Shown in pieces: positions 17,335 through 24,365 of a stretch of DNA of 64,000 bases (position 1 is the stretch's first letter; each line of letters begins with the position of its first letter). The notes beneath the pieces are model-generated. The model had not been told where the DNA came from, ran no database searches, and worked only from the letters and a program-made list of their open reading frames with translations. A program made the translations under genes and the position numbers. Source of the stretch: Streptomyces lincolnensis (GTDB lineage Bacteria; Actinomycetota; Actinomycetes; Streptomycetales; Streptomycetaceae); NCBI RefSeq assembly GCF_001685355.1, contig NZ_CP016438.1, positions 4,154,001-4,218,000 of the forward strand, given 5' to 3'.

Positions 17335-17349
17335 AGCAAGCGCTTAGAC
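17335..17349. promoter_or_regulatory. Candidate operator upstream of the thiolase
   Basis: AGCAAGCGCTTAGAC contains the palindromic core AAGCGCTT. Similar motifs are bound by TetR-family regulators of acyl-CoA genes in actinobacteria (recollection). It lies about 105 bp before the thiolase start. Confidence 0.35.
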
Positions 17350-17453
17350 AATTGCGGTCAGGGTCACACCCCCACCCCCGTGACCCAGGCCATACGTCCG
17401 GGTAACTTCCCACACAGCCCTGCCCGACCCCCCGGTATGTCAATGGAGCCGTG

Positions 17454-18674
17454 ATGCCCGAAGCCGTGATCGTCTCGACCGCCCGCTCCCCCATCGGCCG
17501 TGCCTTCAAGGGCTCGCTCAAGGACCTCCGCCCGGACGACCTCACCGCCACGATCATCCAGGCGGCCCTGGCCAAGATCCCCGAGCTGGATCCGAGGGAC
17601 ATCGACGACCTGATGCTCGGCTGCGGCCTGCCCGGTGGCGAGCAGGGGCACAACCTCGGCAGGATCGTCGCCGTACAGATGGGCATGGACCACCTCCCCG
17701 GCTGCACGATCACCCGTTACTGCTCCTCCTCCCTCCAGACCAGCCGCATGGCCCTGCACGCCATCAAGGCCGGCGAGGGCGACGTCTTCATCTCGGCGGG
17801 CGTGGAGATGGTGTCCCGTTTCGCCAAGGGCAACTCCGACAGCCTCCCGGACACGCACAACCCGCTCTTCGCCGAGGCCGAGGCCCGTACCGCCGAGGTC
17901 GCCCAGCAGGAGGGCACGACCTGGCACGACCCGCGCGAGGACGGCCTCGTCCCGGACCCGTACATCGCGATGGGCCAGACCGCCGAGAACCTGGCCCGCG
18001 CCAAGGGCATCACCCGCCAGGACATGGACGAGTTCGGCGTCCGCTCGCAGAACCTCGCCGAGGAAGCCATCAAGAACGGCTTCTGGGAGCGCGAGATCAC
18101 CCCGGTCACCACCCCCGACGGCACGGTCGTGAGCAAGGACGACGGCCCGCGCCCCGGCGTCACCCTGGAGGGCGTCCAGGGTCTGAAGCCGGTCTTCCGC
18201 CCGGACGGGCTCGTCACCGCCGGCAACTGCTGCCCGCTGAACGACGGCGCCGCCGCGGTCGTCGTCATGAGCGACACCAAGGCCCGCGAGCTCGGCCTGA
18301 CCCCGCTCGCCCGCATCGTCTCGACCGGTGTCTCCGGCCTCTCGCCCGAGATCATGGGCCTCGGCCCGGTCGACGCCTCGCAGCAGGCTCTGCGCCGCGC
18401 CGGTCTCACCATCGACGACATCGACCTGGTCGAGATCAACGAGGCGTTCGCCGCCCAGGTGATCCCCTCCTACCGCGAGCTGGGCATCGACCTCGACCGG
18501 CTGAACGTCAACGGCGGCGCCATCGCCGTAGGACACCCCTTCGGCATGACCGGTGCCCGCATCACCGGCACGCTCATCAACTCCCTCCAGTTCCACGACA
18601 AGCAGTTCGGCCTGGAGACGATGTGCGTCGGCGGCGGCCAGGGCATGGCGATGGTCATCGAGCGCCTGAGCTGA
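17454..18674 (+). CDS. Acetyl-CoA C-acyltransferase (thiolase)
   Basis: A 406-residue thiolase that makes or cleaves beta-ketoacyl-CoA. Nucleophile Cys90 in [19 protein letters not shown], catalytic His361 in [13 protein letters not shown] and Cys391 in [10 protein letters not shown] are all present, so it should be active. ATG 17454 was chosen: GGAG lies 5 nt upstream, whereas the GTG at 17451 would leave 2 nt. It is monocistronic with a candidate operator upstream. Biosynthetic versus degradative role cannot be decided from motifs alone. Confidence 0.95.
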   Translation: MPEAVIVSTARSPIGRAFKGSLKDLRPDDLTATIIQAALAKIPELDPRDIDDLMLGCGLPGGEQGHNLGRIVAVQMGMDHLPGCTITRYCSSSLQTSRMALHAIKAGEGDVFISAGVEMVSRFAKGNSDSLPDTHNPLFAEAEARTAEVAQQEGTTWHDPREDGLVPDPYIAMGQTAENLARAKGITRQDMDEFGVRSQNLAEEAIKNGFWEREITPVTTPDGTVVSKDDGPRPGVTLEGVQGLKPVFRPDGLVTAGNCCPLNDGAAAVVVMSDTKARELGLTPLARIVSTGVSGLSPEIMGLGPVDASQQALRRAGLTIDDIDLVEINEAFAAQVIPSYRELGIDLDRLNVNGGAIAVGHPFGMTGARITGTLINSLQFHDKQFGLETMCVGGGQGMAMVIERLS

Positions 18675-18733
18675 CCACCCGAAAGGACGCCAACCACCCG
18701 TAGCCGTACGGAAACCCAGCGTCACCCTTCGGC

Positions 18734-18762
18734 CCGGAACCCTTGAACCACCAGGGTTCTGG
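18734..18762. terminator. Terminator hairpin after the thiolase
   Basis: CCGGAACCCT pairs with AGGGTTCTGG (one G-T wobble) around a 9-nt loop, 60 bp after the thiolase stop. No T-run. Confidence 0.55.
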
Positions 18763-18802
18763 GTCGATTTGTGATCCAATCTCCCTCAGGATGTGACCTA
18801 TC

Positions 18803-18818
18803 TCCCTTCCGGAAGGGA
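18803..18818. promoter_or_regulatory. 16-bp perfect palindrome
   Basis: TCCCTTCCGGAAGGGA is a perfect uninterrupted palindrome about 145 bp upstream of the next gene, in an intergenic stretch of about 290 bp. It is a likely dimer-binding site; the cognate regulator is unknown. Confidence 0.35.
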
Positions 18819-18963
18819 TTCACGCAGGTCAGCACCCCTCCATCAGCATGCGTCGGGCCCAAAGTCCTGTCCGATTCGTGACGTTACGCACTGACAGCGG
18901 GATAGTCCGCCCTTCAAGCTGATGTAGGAAGTCGGGGGTCGACTTTGAACCGGGAGTACGTCA

Positions 18964-19755
18964 GTGAGCGCCATGCCGATCGCCTTGCTGGTCACCACGG
19001 CCGCCACGGGCGCCGTGGGCGTCGCCGTCCTGCGCACCCTCATGGTGCTGCGCCGACAGGTCGCCGCCCTGCACACCGAGCTCGCCGCGGGCAACGCCGC
19101 CGCGGCGCGAGCCCTGGTGCCGTCCGCCCGCCAGTCCGCCGATGCCGACGGGATACGTGCCGCCGTGGCCGAGGCCCTCGCCGAGGAGCGGGAGCGCGAG
19201 CTCGCCGAGGCGCGCGCCTTCTGGGCCGCGCAGGAGGCCCGAGACGCCTCCGACGCACCCTCGCTCCTTGGGCTGCCCGACAGCGAACTCTTCCTGCCCC
19301 GGCAGGCCGATTTCGTGGGCCTGGAGCCGCTGGAGCCGGTCGCCGAGCCGACCGCCGACAGCGAGGAGTACGCCGCCGACTCCCCGGAGCTGGCCGCGGC
19401 CCGCCGCCGCCACCCCTCGCACCCGGACTTCGTGCCGGTCGCCTCACCGGTCGTGAACGACCACGAGCGCACCGTCGCCACCCTTGAGGACCTCGCGGCC
19501 TCCGGGACCGAACTCACCGACGTCCGCCCCGGCCCTCTCGGCACCCTCGACGTCTATGTCTTCGCCGACGGCACCACCCTCTGCATGACCCCGGGCCACC
19601 GCGAGACGGCCGAACGCCTGGCCACCGCCCTGCGGGCCGGCGAAACCCCGGTCCTCCTCGGCGGCTCCGGCATCTCCGGCGCCTACACCCTCACCTTCGC
19701 CTGCGGCGAGGAGAACGTCTACATCCTGGCGGACCGGGTCATAGCGAGCCTCTGA
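18964..19755 (+). CDS. Membrane-anchored protein of unknown function
   Basis: A 263-residue protein with one N-terminal transmembrane helix (ALLVTTAATGAVGVAVLRTL, about residues 6-26), an Ala/Glu-rich helical region (EALAEERERELAEARAFWAA), an acidic linker, and a compact C-terminal domain (about 165-263). That domain contains DVYVFADGTTLCMTPGHRET and ends with FACGEENVYILADRVIASL. The GTG start is preceded by GGGAG. I do not recognise the family; the C-terminal beta-rich domain is probably cytoplasmic. Confidence 0.65.
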   Translation: MSAMPIALLVTTAATGAVGVAVLRTLMVLRRQVAALHTELAAGNAAAARALVPSARQSADADGIRAAVAEALAEERERELAEARAFWAAQEARDASDAPSLLGLPDSELFLPRQADFVGLEPLEPVAEPTADSEEYAADSPELAAARRRHPSHPDFVPVASPVVNDHERTVATLEDLAASGTELTDVRPGPLGTLDVYVFADGTTLCMTPGHRETAERLATALRAGETPVLLGGSGISGAYTLTFACGEENVYILADRVIASL

Positions 19756-19768
19756 CGCCGAAGGCGTC
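19754..19768 (+). terminator. Short hairpin at gene end
   Basis: GACGCC-GAA-GGCGTC, a 6-bp stem with 3-nt loop directly overlapping the stop codon of the preceding membrane-anchored protein gene. Confidence 0.4.
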
Positions 19769-19803
19769 AAGGGGCGCGGGGAACTGCGCGACCAGCCACG
19801 ACG
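19769..19803 (+). repeat. Probable dispersed intergenic repeat
   Basis: AAGGGGCGCGGGGAACTGCG and the following CGACCAGCCACGACG match a motif I recall as very common between Streptomyces genes. Only one copy is in the window, so this rests on memory. Confidence 0.45.
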
Positions 19804-19825
19804 GACCGTCACCCGCCAAGCGGCC

Positions 19826-20182
19826 TCAGACCCCCGCCCTCTTCTGCGCCTCTTCCACCAGCCTCACAGCTTCGGCAACCTGGCCCTCGTCCTCCAGGAC
19901 GAGGGCCAGGTCATGTACAGCAACGGTGATTTGGTCGGCGGCGGCAAACATCCCCGCATCAGGCATCACCCGAGGCTCAACCCCGGGCGCCTCCACAACC
20001 TGCGCCCACTCGACGAACGCCCTGGCCAGCGCCAGCGCCTCCGCGGCAGCGCCCCGTTGCAGACGGCTCTGCGGTGCCGCCCGCAAACGGTCGGCAAAGT
20101 GATCCACAGCCCGGGTCAGACGCGTCGTATCCACCACGGCGCAACCGTACGCGTCCCACCGGGACTGTTGCCAACGGGCCAA
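19826..20182 (-). CDS. Small hypothetical protein
   Basis: Up to 118 residues, almost wholly alpha-helical and rich in Ala and Arg (VDHFADRLRAAPQSRLQRGA, AADQITVAVHDLALVLEDEG). No membrane segment or motif. The start is uncertain: a TTG at 20182 gives the longest form, while GTG codons at 20137 or 20134 give about 102 residues beginning VVDTTRLTRAV or VDTTRLTRAV, which better match the helical core. None has a clear Shine-Dalgarno. Divergent from the DUF4287 gene. Confidence 0.55.
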   Translation of the reverse strand: MARWQQSRWDAYGCAVVDTTRLTRAVDHFADRLRAAPQSRLQRGAAAEALALARAFVEWAQVVEAPGVEPRVMPDAGMFAAADQITVAVHDLALVLEDEGQVAEAVRLVEEAQKRAGV

Positions 20183-20241
20183 CGCTCAGGCACGGTGACC
20201 TGAAGGACCGGCTTACATCCCCTTTGCGTCCGGAGGCGCCG

Positions 20242-20472
20242 ATGTCCCACGTCCTCTCCGAGGAGACCCACCGCAACATGCTCGCCCGCATCCCCCACTG
20301 CACCGGTCGTGAAGTGTCCGACTGGCTCCGCACCGTCGAAGATGGCCCGGCCCTCTTCCGCTTCGAGGAAAAGGTCAGCTGGCTCCGCCACGAACACAAC
20401 CTCGCGTACGGCCACGCGAAGGCGATCGTCCACGAGTACGACCTGAGGAGGGCGGCGCGCAAACTCCTCTAG
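20242..20472 (+). CDS. DUF4287 domain protein
   Basis: A 76-residue basic protein (MSHVLSEETHRNMLARIPHC, then KVSWLRHEHNLAYGHAKAIV) matching the small DUF4287 family, whose function is not established. ATG start with GGAGG 5 nt upstream. Followed by a strong terminator shared with the convergent Bax-inhibitor-1 gene. Confidence 0.78.
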   Translation: MSHVLSEETHRNMLARIPHCTGREVSDWLRTVEDGPALFRFEEKVSWLRHEHNLAYGHAKAIVHEYDLRRAARKLL

Positions 20473-20523
20473 GCGCGCGAAGAGACGGCCGCCGAGCACG
20501 CGAAGACGGCCGCACAGACGACG

Positions 20524-20553
20524 AAGGGCCCCGGGTCTCGGCCCGGGGCCCTT
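20524..20553. terminator. Bidirectional terminator
   Basis: AAGGGCCCCGGG and CCCGGGGCCCTT form a perfect 12-bp stem with a 6-nt loop between convergent genes. The AA/TT ends give short T-tracts in both directions. Confidence 0.85.
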
Positions 20554-20574
20554 GTGCCGTACGACCGTCGGAGA

Positions 20575-21486
20575 CTAGTCGTTGCTGTTGAGGATCGCGA
20601 TGATCCTCAGGAACTCCATGTAGATCCAGACCAGCGTGAGCGTCAGGCCGAAGGCCGCCAGCCAGGCCTCCTCGCGCGGCGCGCCGTAGGCGATACCGTC
20701 CTCGACCTGCTTGAAGTCCAGGGCGAGGAAGGCGGCACCGAGCAGGATGCCGATGACACCGAAGACGATGCCGAGCGGTCCGCTGCGGAAGCCGAGGCCG
20801 TCACCGCCGCCGAAGACGGCGAACAGCAGGTTCACCATCATCAGCATGACGAAGCCGAGCGCGGCCGCCATCACGAAGCCGTAGAACCGGCGGTTGACGC
20901 GGATCCAGCCCGCCTTGTACGCGATCAGCACGGCGGCGAAGACGGCCAGTGTGCCGATCACCGCCTGCATGGCCGCACCGCTGGCGATGCGGTTGTCGAC
21001 GATGCTGGAGACGACTCCGAGGAACACGCCCTCGAAGGCGGCGTACGTCAGGATCAGCGCGGGCGAGGCCTTGCGCTTGAAGGACTGGACGAAGGCCAGG
21101 ACCATGCCGATCAGCGCGGCACCGATACCGATGCCGTACGAACGGCTGATGTTCGCGTCGTCCACGGGCAGCAGCGCCCAGGCGAGCGCGGCCGTGACGA
21201 CGAGGACGCCGAGCGTGGTGCCGGTACGCAGGACGACGTCGTCGATGGACATCCGGCCGGTGGTGGCCGGGGCCTGCGGCGGCGCGCCGTGCTGCACGTC
21301 CTGCTGGGCGTAGGGATTCTGCGCGTACGGGTTCTGGGCGTACGGGTTGCCGGACTGCGGCTGCGCGTACGGGCTGCCCTGCGTGCCTACGGCTGCGCCC
21401 CCGGCCTGCGGCGCGGTGTTGAAGCCCGCGTGGCCGTTGTCGCGGCTGAACCCCCGTCGCGAGAAGACCGGGTTGCTGCTCCTCAT
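20575..21486 (-). CDS. Bax inhibitor-1/YccA family membrane protein
   Basis: A 303-residue protein. Residues 1-75 form a cytoplasmic Gln/Asn/Pro/Ala-rich tail with repeats (NPYAQ three times), followed by about seven transmembrane helices (TLGVLVVTAALAWALLPV, IGIGAALIGMVLAFVQSF, PLGIVFGVIGILLGAAFLAL and others). Matches the bacterial YccA/Bax1-I fold, pH-gated cation-leak or proteolysis-modulating proteins in other bacteria. The ATG at 21486 follows GGAGGAG. Bacterial role in Streptomyces is unknown. Confidence 0.88.
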   Translation of the reverse strand: MRSSNPVFSRRGFSRDNGHAGFNTAPQAGGAAVGTQGSPYAQPQSGNPYAQNPYAQNPYAQQDVQHGAPPQAPATTGRMSIDDVVLRTGTTLGVLVVTAALAWALLPVDDANISRSYGIGIGAALIGMVLAFVQSFKRKASPALILTYAAFEGVFLGVVSSIVDNRIASGAAMQAVIGTLAVFAAVLIAYKAGWIRVNRRFYGFVMAAALGFVMLMMVNLLFAVFGGGDGLGFRSGPLGIVFGVIGILLGAAFLALDFKQVEDGIAYGAPREEAWLAAFGLTLTLVWIYMEFLRIIAILNSND

Positions 21487-21697
21487 TTCACTCCTCCATG
21501 GCCACCGTCTGTGGACCTTGGCCTCAAGAGTAATAGGTAGGCAAAGGAATGACCCTAGTGCTTGGGGAGGATCTTTCCCTCGTCGTGATGGGCAACACGC
21601 TACGCGTGCCACTGATTCCCGGCGCCCGCAGGGCCCGGATCATGACCTACCTGGGACAGAGCCGTCACCTTGCCCCACCCGAAGCTCAACCCGAGGC

Positions 21698-22873
21698 TCA
21701 CCCGAACGCGAAGCCCGTGTACGCCTCGGCGAGATCGGTCTCGGCGGCCCGCGAGCCGGCGATCCGCTCCAGCCGGGCGAGCTGGAGCCGGTCCTCGAAG
21801 GGGGTGGCGTCGGGGGCCCGGTGCAGCAGCGTCGTCATGTCGTAGGAGAACCGCTCGGCCTGCCAGACCCGGTGCAGACAGGTCGCGGAGTACGCGTCGA
21901 GCAGCTCCGCCGAGCCCTTCTCCTTCTGGTACGTCAGGGCGCGCGCGAAGGTCACGACGTCACCGACGGCCAGGTTGAGCCCCTTGGCCCCGGTGGGCGG
22001 CACGATGTGGGCCGCGTCCCCGGCGAGGAAGAGCCGGCCGTACCGCATGGGCTCGTGGACGTAGGAGCGCATCGGGGTGACGGACTTCTGGGTGATGGGG
22101 CCGCGCTCCAGCCGCCAGTCGTCGGCGGTCTCGAAGCGGCGCTCCAGCTCGTCCCAGATCTCCTCGTCGGCCCAGGACTCGGCGTCGGTGCCCTCGGGCA
22201 CCTGGAGGTAGAGGCGGGAGACGGCCGGGGAGCGCATGGACAGCAGGGCGAAACCGCGGTCGTGGCGGGCGTAGACCAGCTCGTCGTGGGAGGGCGGGAC
22301 GTCGGCGAGGATGCCGAGCCAGCCGAAGGGGTAGGCGCGCTCGAACACCTGGGTGAGCTCGGCGGGTATCGCCTTGCGGGCCACGCCCCAGAAGCCGTCG
22401 CAGCCGACGACGTAGTCGCACTCCAGGACGTCTTCGCGCCCCTGGTGACGGAAGCGGACGCGCGGGCTGTCGGTGTCGGCGCCCTCGACGGCGAGCGCCT
22501 CCGCCTCGAACAGCAGGGGGCCGCCCCCGGCGAGCTGGAGGGCGATGAGGTCCTTGCAGACCTCGGTCTGGGCGTAGACCATCACCGACCGGCCGCCGGT
22601 GAGGGCGGGGAAGTCGACGCGGTGGCGCTTTCTGGCGTAGCGCAGCTCTATCCCGTCGTGCCGCAGGCCCTCGCGGTCCATGCGCTGCCCGGCGCCGGCC
22701 TCGCGCAGCACGTCGACCGTGCCCTGCTCCAGGATTCCGGCCCGCTGCCGGTGCTCGACGTAGGCGCGGTCGCGGCTCTCCAGGACGACCGAGTCGATGC
22801 CCGCGTTGTGCAGCAGCCGGGCGAGGAGGAGGCCGGCGGGGCCGGCTCCGATGATGCCGACGGTGGTGCGCAT
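21698..22873 (-). CDS. pobA: 4-hydroxybenzoate 3-monooxygenase
   Basis: A 391-residue class A flavoprotein hydroxylase that converts 4-hydroxybenzoate to protocatechuate with NAD(P)H and oxygen. FAD motifs: GIIGAGPAGLLLARLL (GxGxxG, residues 7-22), CDYVVGCDGFWGVARK (DG motif) and LFLAGDAAHIVPPTGAKGLN (GD motif). QRAGILEQGTVDVLREAG and RSVMVYAQTEV are typical of PobA. Two GTGAAG/CTTCA-type dyads lie upstream. No pca genes are in the window. Confidence 0.95.
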   Translation of the reverse strand: MRTTVGIIGAGPAGLLLARLLHNAGIDSVVLESRDRAYVEHRQRAGILEQGTVDVLREAGAGQRMDREGLRHDGIELRYARKRHRVDFPALTGGRSVMVYAQTEVCKDLIALQLAGGGPLLFEAEALAVEGADTDSPRVRFRHQGREDVLECDYVVGCDGFWGVARKAIPAELTQVFERAYPFGWLGILADVPPSHDELVYARHDRGFALLSMRSPAVSRLYLQVPEGTDAESWADEEIWDELERRFETADDWRLERGPITQKSVTPMRSYVHEPMRYGRLFLAGDAAHIVPPTGAKGLNLAVGDVVTFARALTYQKEKGSAELLDAYSATCLHRVWQAERFSYDMTTLLHRAPDATPFEDRLQLARLERIAGSRAAETDLAEAYTGFAFG

Positions 22874-22942
22874 CGACCCATCCTCTCTGTTCTCTCGTAG
22901 GTTCTCTCGTCTGTACTTCGCGTCTGTTCTCGCGTTCGCGTG

Positions 22943-22958
22943 GTGAAGTTTTCTTCAC
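22943..22958. promoter_or_regulatory. pobA upstream palindrome 1
   Basis: GTGAAG-TTTT-CTTCAC is a perfect 16-bp dyad 70 bp upstream of pobA. A related site follows at 23031. Likely operator for a pobA regulator (PobR is of the IclR or AraC type elsewhere); the regulator is not adjacent. Confidence 0.5.
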
Positions 22959-23030
22959 TTGCTTTCAGACATGAGTCTCCGACCGCGTACGGCCGCTGTC
23001 AACGGTCGGACGGGGAACGCTTCAGTGAGG

Positions 23031-23041
23031 TGAAGTCTTCA
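23031..23041. promoter_or_regulatory. pobA upstream palindrome 2
   Basis: TGAAG-T-CTTCA, a second dyad built from the same half-site as the element at 22943 but with closer spacing. It lies between bldA and pobA. Confidence 0.35.
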
Positions 23042-23064
23042 ATGGAGGGTGCAGGTGTCGGAAG

Positions 23065-23148
23065 TGCCCGGAGCCGGACTTGAACCGGCACGCCCGCGAA
23101 GGGGCAGCGAGGTTTAAGCTCGCCGTGTCTGCATTCCACCATCCGGGC
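23065..23148 (-). tRNA. bldA: tRNA-Leu (anticodon UAA), bldA
   Basis: An 84-nt class II tRNA. The acceptor stem pairs GCCCGGA with TCCGGGC, the T-loop segment is GGTTCAAGTCC, and there is a long variable arm (TGCCCCTTCGCGGGCG). The anticodon stem is GCGAG/CTCGC with loop CTTAAAC, giving anticodon UAA at 23114-23116. CCA is not encoded. This tRNA reads the rare UUA codon and is the developmental regulator BldA of Streptomyces, which gates translation of TTA-containing regulatory genes for sporulation and antibiotics. I noticed no in-frame TTA in the window's genes. Confidence 0.97.
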
Positions 23149-23535
23149 AGGCCATGGGCTCCGCATCGAGGTTCCCGAGCCTATCGGGACGCCTCCCCCC
23201 AACAGGGGTCGGGTGGCCCGATGTTGTCTTATTTTATTGAGTTCTGAGGGAGCATCAGCACCCTGAACAGTCCATCCGCACTTGCCAATAGCCTTACGCG
23301 GGACGTGTCACCACGCATGCGGAATGACGGAATTTCACCGTCTGAACGAGGACGCTCCACCTGTTCTCGACGCACCGGGTCGTCAGGGGTGACCCTCATC
23401 CCCAGGTATGACAGCGCGCGGTGTGGTCCGACTCGAGTCTGCCTTCGGAACCGGAACAGCGGCTGACTACACGGCGCTCCGCGGCGGCGACGATGGAGGT
23501 ATTCCCCCAGTCGTCGTTCCCAGGAGTGCCCTCTC
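23149..23535. other. 387-bp intergenic region upstream of bldA and the ABC exporter
   Basis: Contains the bldA promoter region. TAGGCT on the minus strand at 23183-23178 is a candidate -10, placing the 5' end about 22 nt before the mature tRNA. An AT-rich block (TCTTATTTTATTGAG, about 23227-23241) is unusual for this genome and may be an upstream element. The right half holds the ABC promoter; I see no further gene. Confidence 0.4.
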
Positions 23536-24306
23536 GTGACCACCACACCCATCGTCGGCCGGACCACCGCAGTGGCGGCGCGTGCCACGGATCTGTCGAA
23601 GATCTACGGTCAGGGCGAGACCCAGGTGGTCGCCCTGGACCGGGTCTCCGCCGACTTCCGGCAGGCCGAGTTCACCGCGATCATGGGCCCCTCCGGCTCC
23701 GGCAAGTCCACGCTGATGCACTGCGTGGCGGGCCTGGACACCTTCTCCTCGGGATCGGTGCGCATCGGTGAGACCGAGCTGGGGTCGCTGAAGGACAAGC
23801 AGCTGACCAAGCTGCGCCGGGACAAGATCGGGTTCATCTTCCAGGCGTTCAACCTGCTGCCGACGCTGACCGCCCTGGAGAACATCACGCTCCCCATGGA
23901 CATCGCGGGCCGCAAGCCGGACAAGCAGTGGCTGGACACGGTGATCCGGATGGTGGGACTGCGGGACCGTCTCGGTCACCGTCCCGCCCAGCTCTCCGGC
24001 GGACAGCAGCAGCGCGTCGCCGTGGCCCGCGCCCTGGCCTCCAGGCCCGACATCATCTTCGGCGACGAGCCGACCGGAAACCTCGACTCGCGCTCCGGCG
24101 CCGAGGTCCTCGGCTTCCTCCGCAACTCCGTGCGGGAGCTCGGCCAGACGGTGGTCATGGTGACCCACGACCCGGTGGCCGCGGCCTACGCGGACCGGGT
24201 GGTGTTCCTCGCGGACGGCCGCGTCGTCGACGAGATGACCCGGCCCACCGCCGAGTCGGTCCTCGACTTCATGAAGCAGTTCGACGCCAAGGGCCGCACC
24301 AGCTGA
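23536..24306 (+). CDS. MacB/LolD-like ABC transporter ATP-binding protein (system 1)
   Basis: A 256-residue ATPase. Walker A MGPSGSGKST, Q-loop FIFQAFNLLPTLTALEN, signature LSGGQQQRVAVARALA, Walker B IIFGDEPTGNLDS, H-loop VMVTHDP. Typical of MacB/LolD/FtsE ATPases that energise FtsX-type permeases for extrusion of lipids, peptides or drugs. GTG start after GGAG. It is a close paralogue of the ATPase at 51149-51937; both end in GRTS. The permease follows after 59 bp. Confidence 0.93.
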   Translation: MTTTPIVGRTTAVAARATDLSKIYGQGETQVVALDRVSADFRQAEFTAIMGPSGSGKSTLMHCVAGLDTFSSGSVRIGETELGSLKDKQLTKLRRDKIGFIFQAFNLLPTLTALENITLPMDIAGRKPDKQWLDTVIRMVGLRDRLGHRPAQLSGGQQQRVAVARALASRPDIIFGDEPTGNLDSRSGAEVLGFLRNSVRELGQTVVMVTHDPVAAAYADRVVFLADGRVVDEMTRPTAESVLDFMKQFDAKGRTS

Positions 24307-24365
24307 CGCCAAGGGCCCACCGGCTGACGTCCGCTCACCCCACCTATCTGGACTGAGACAACCCC

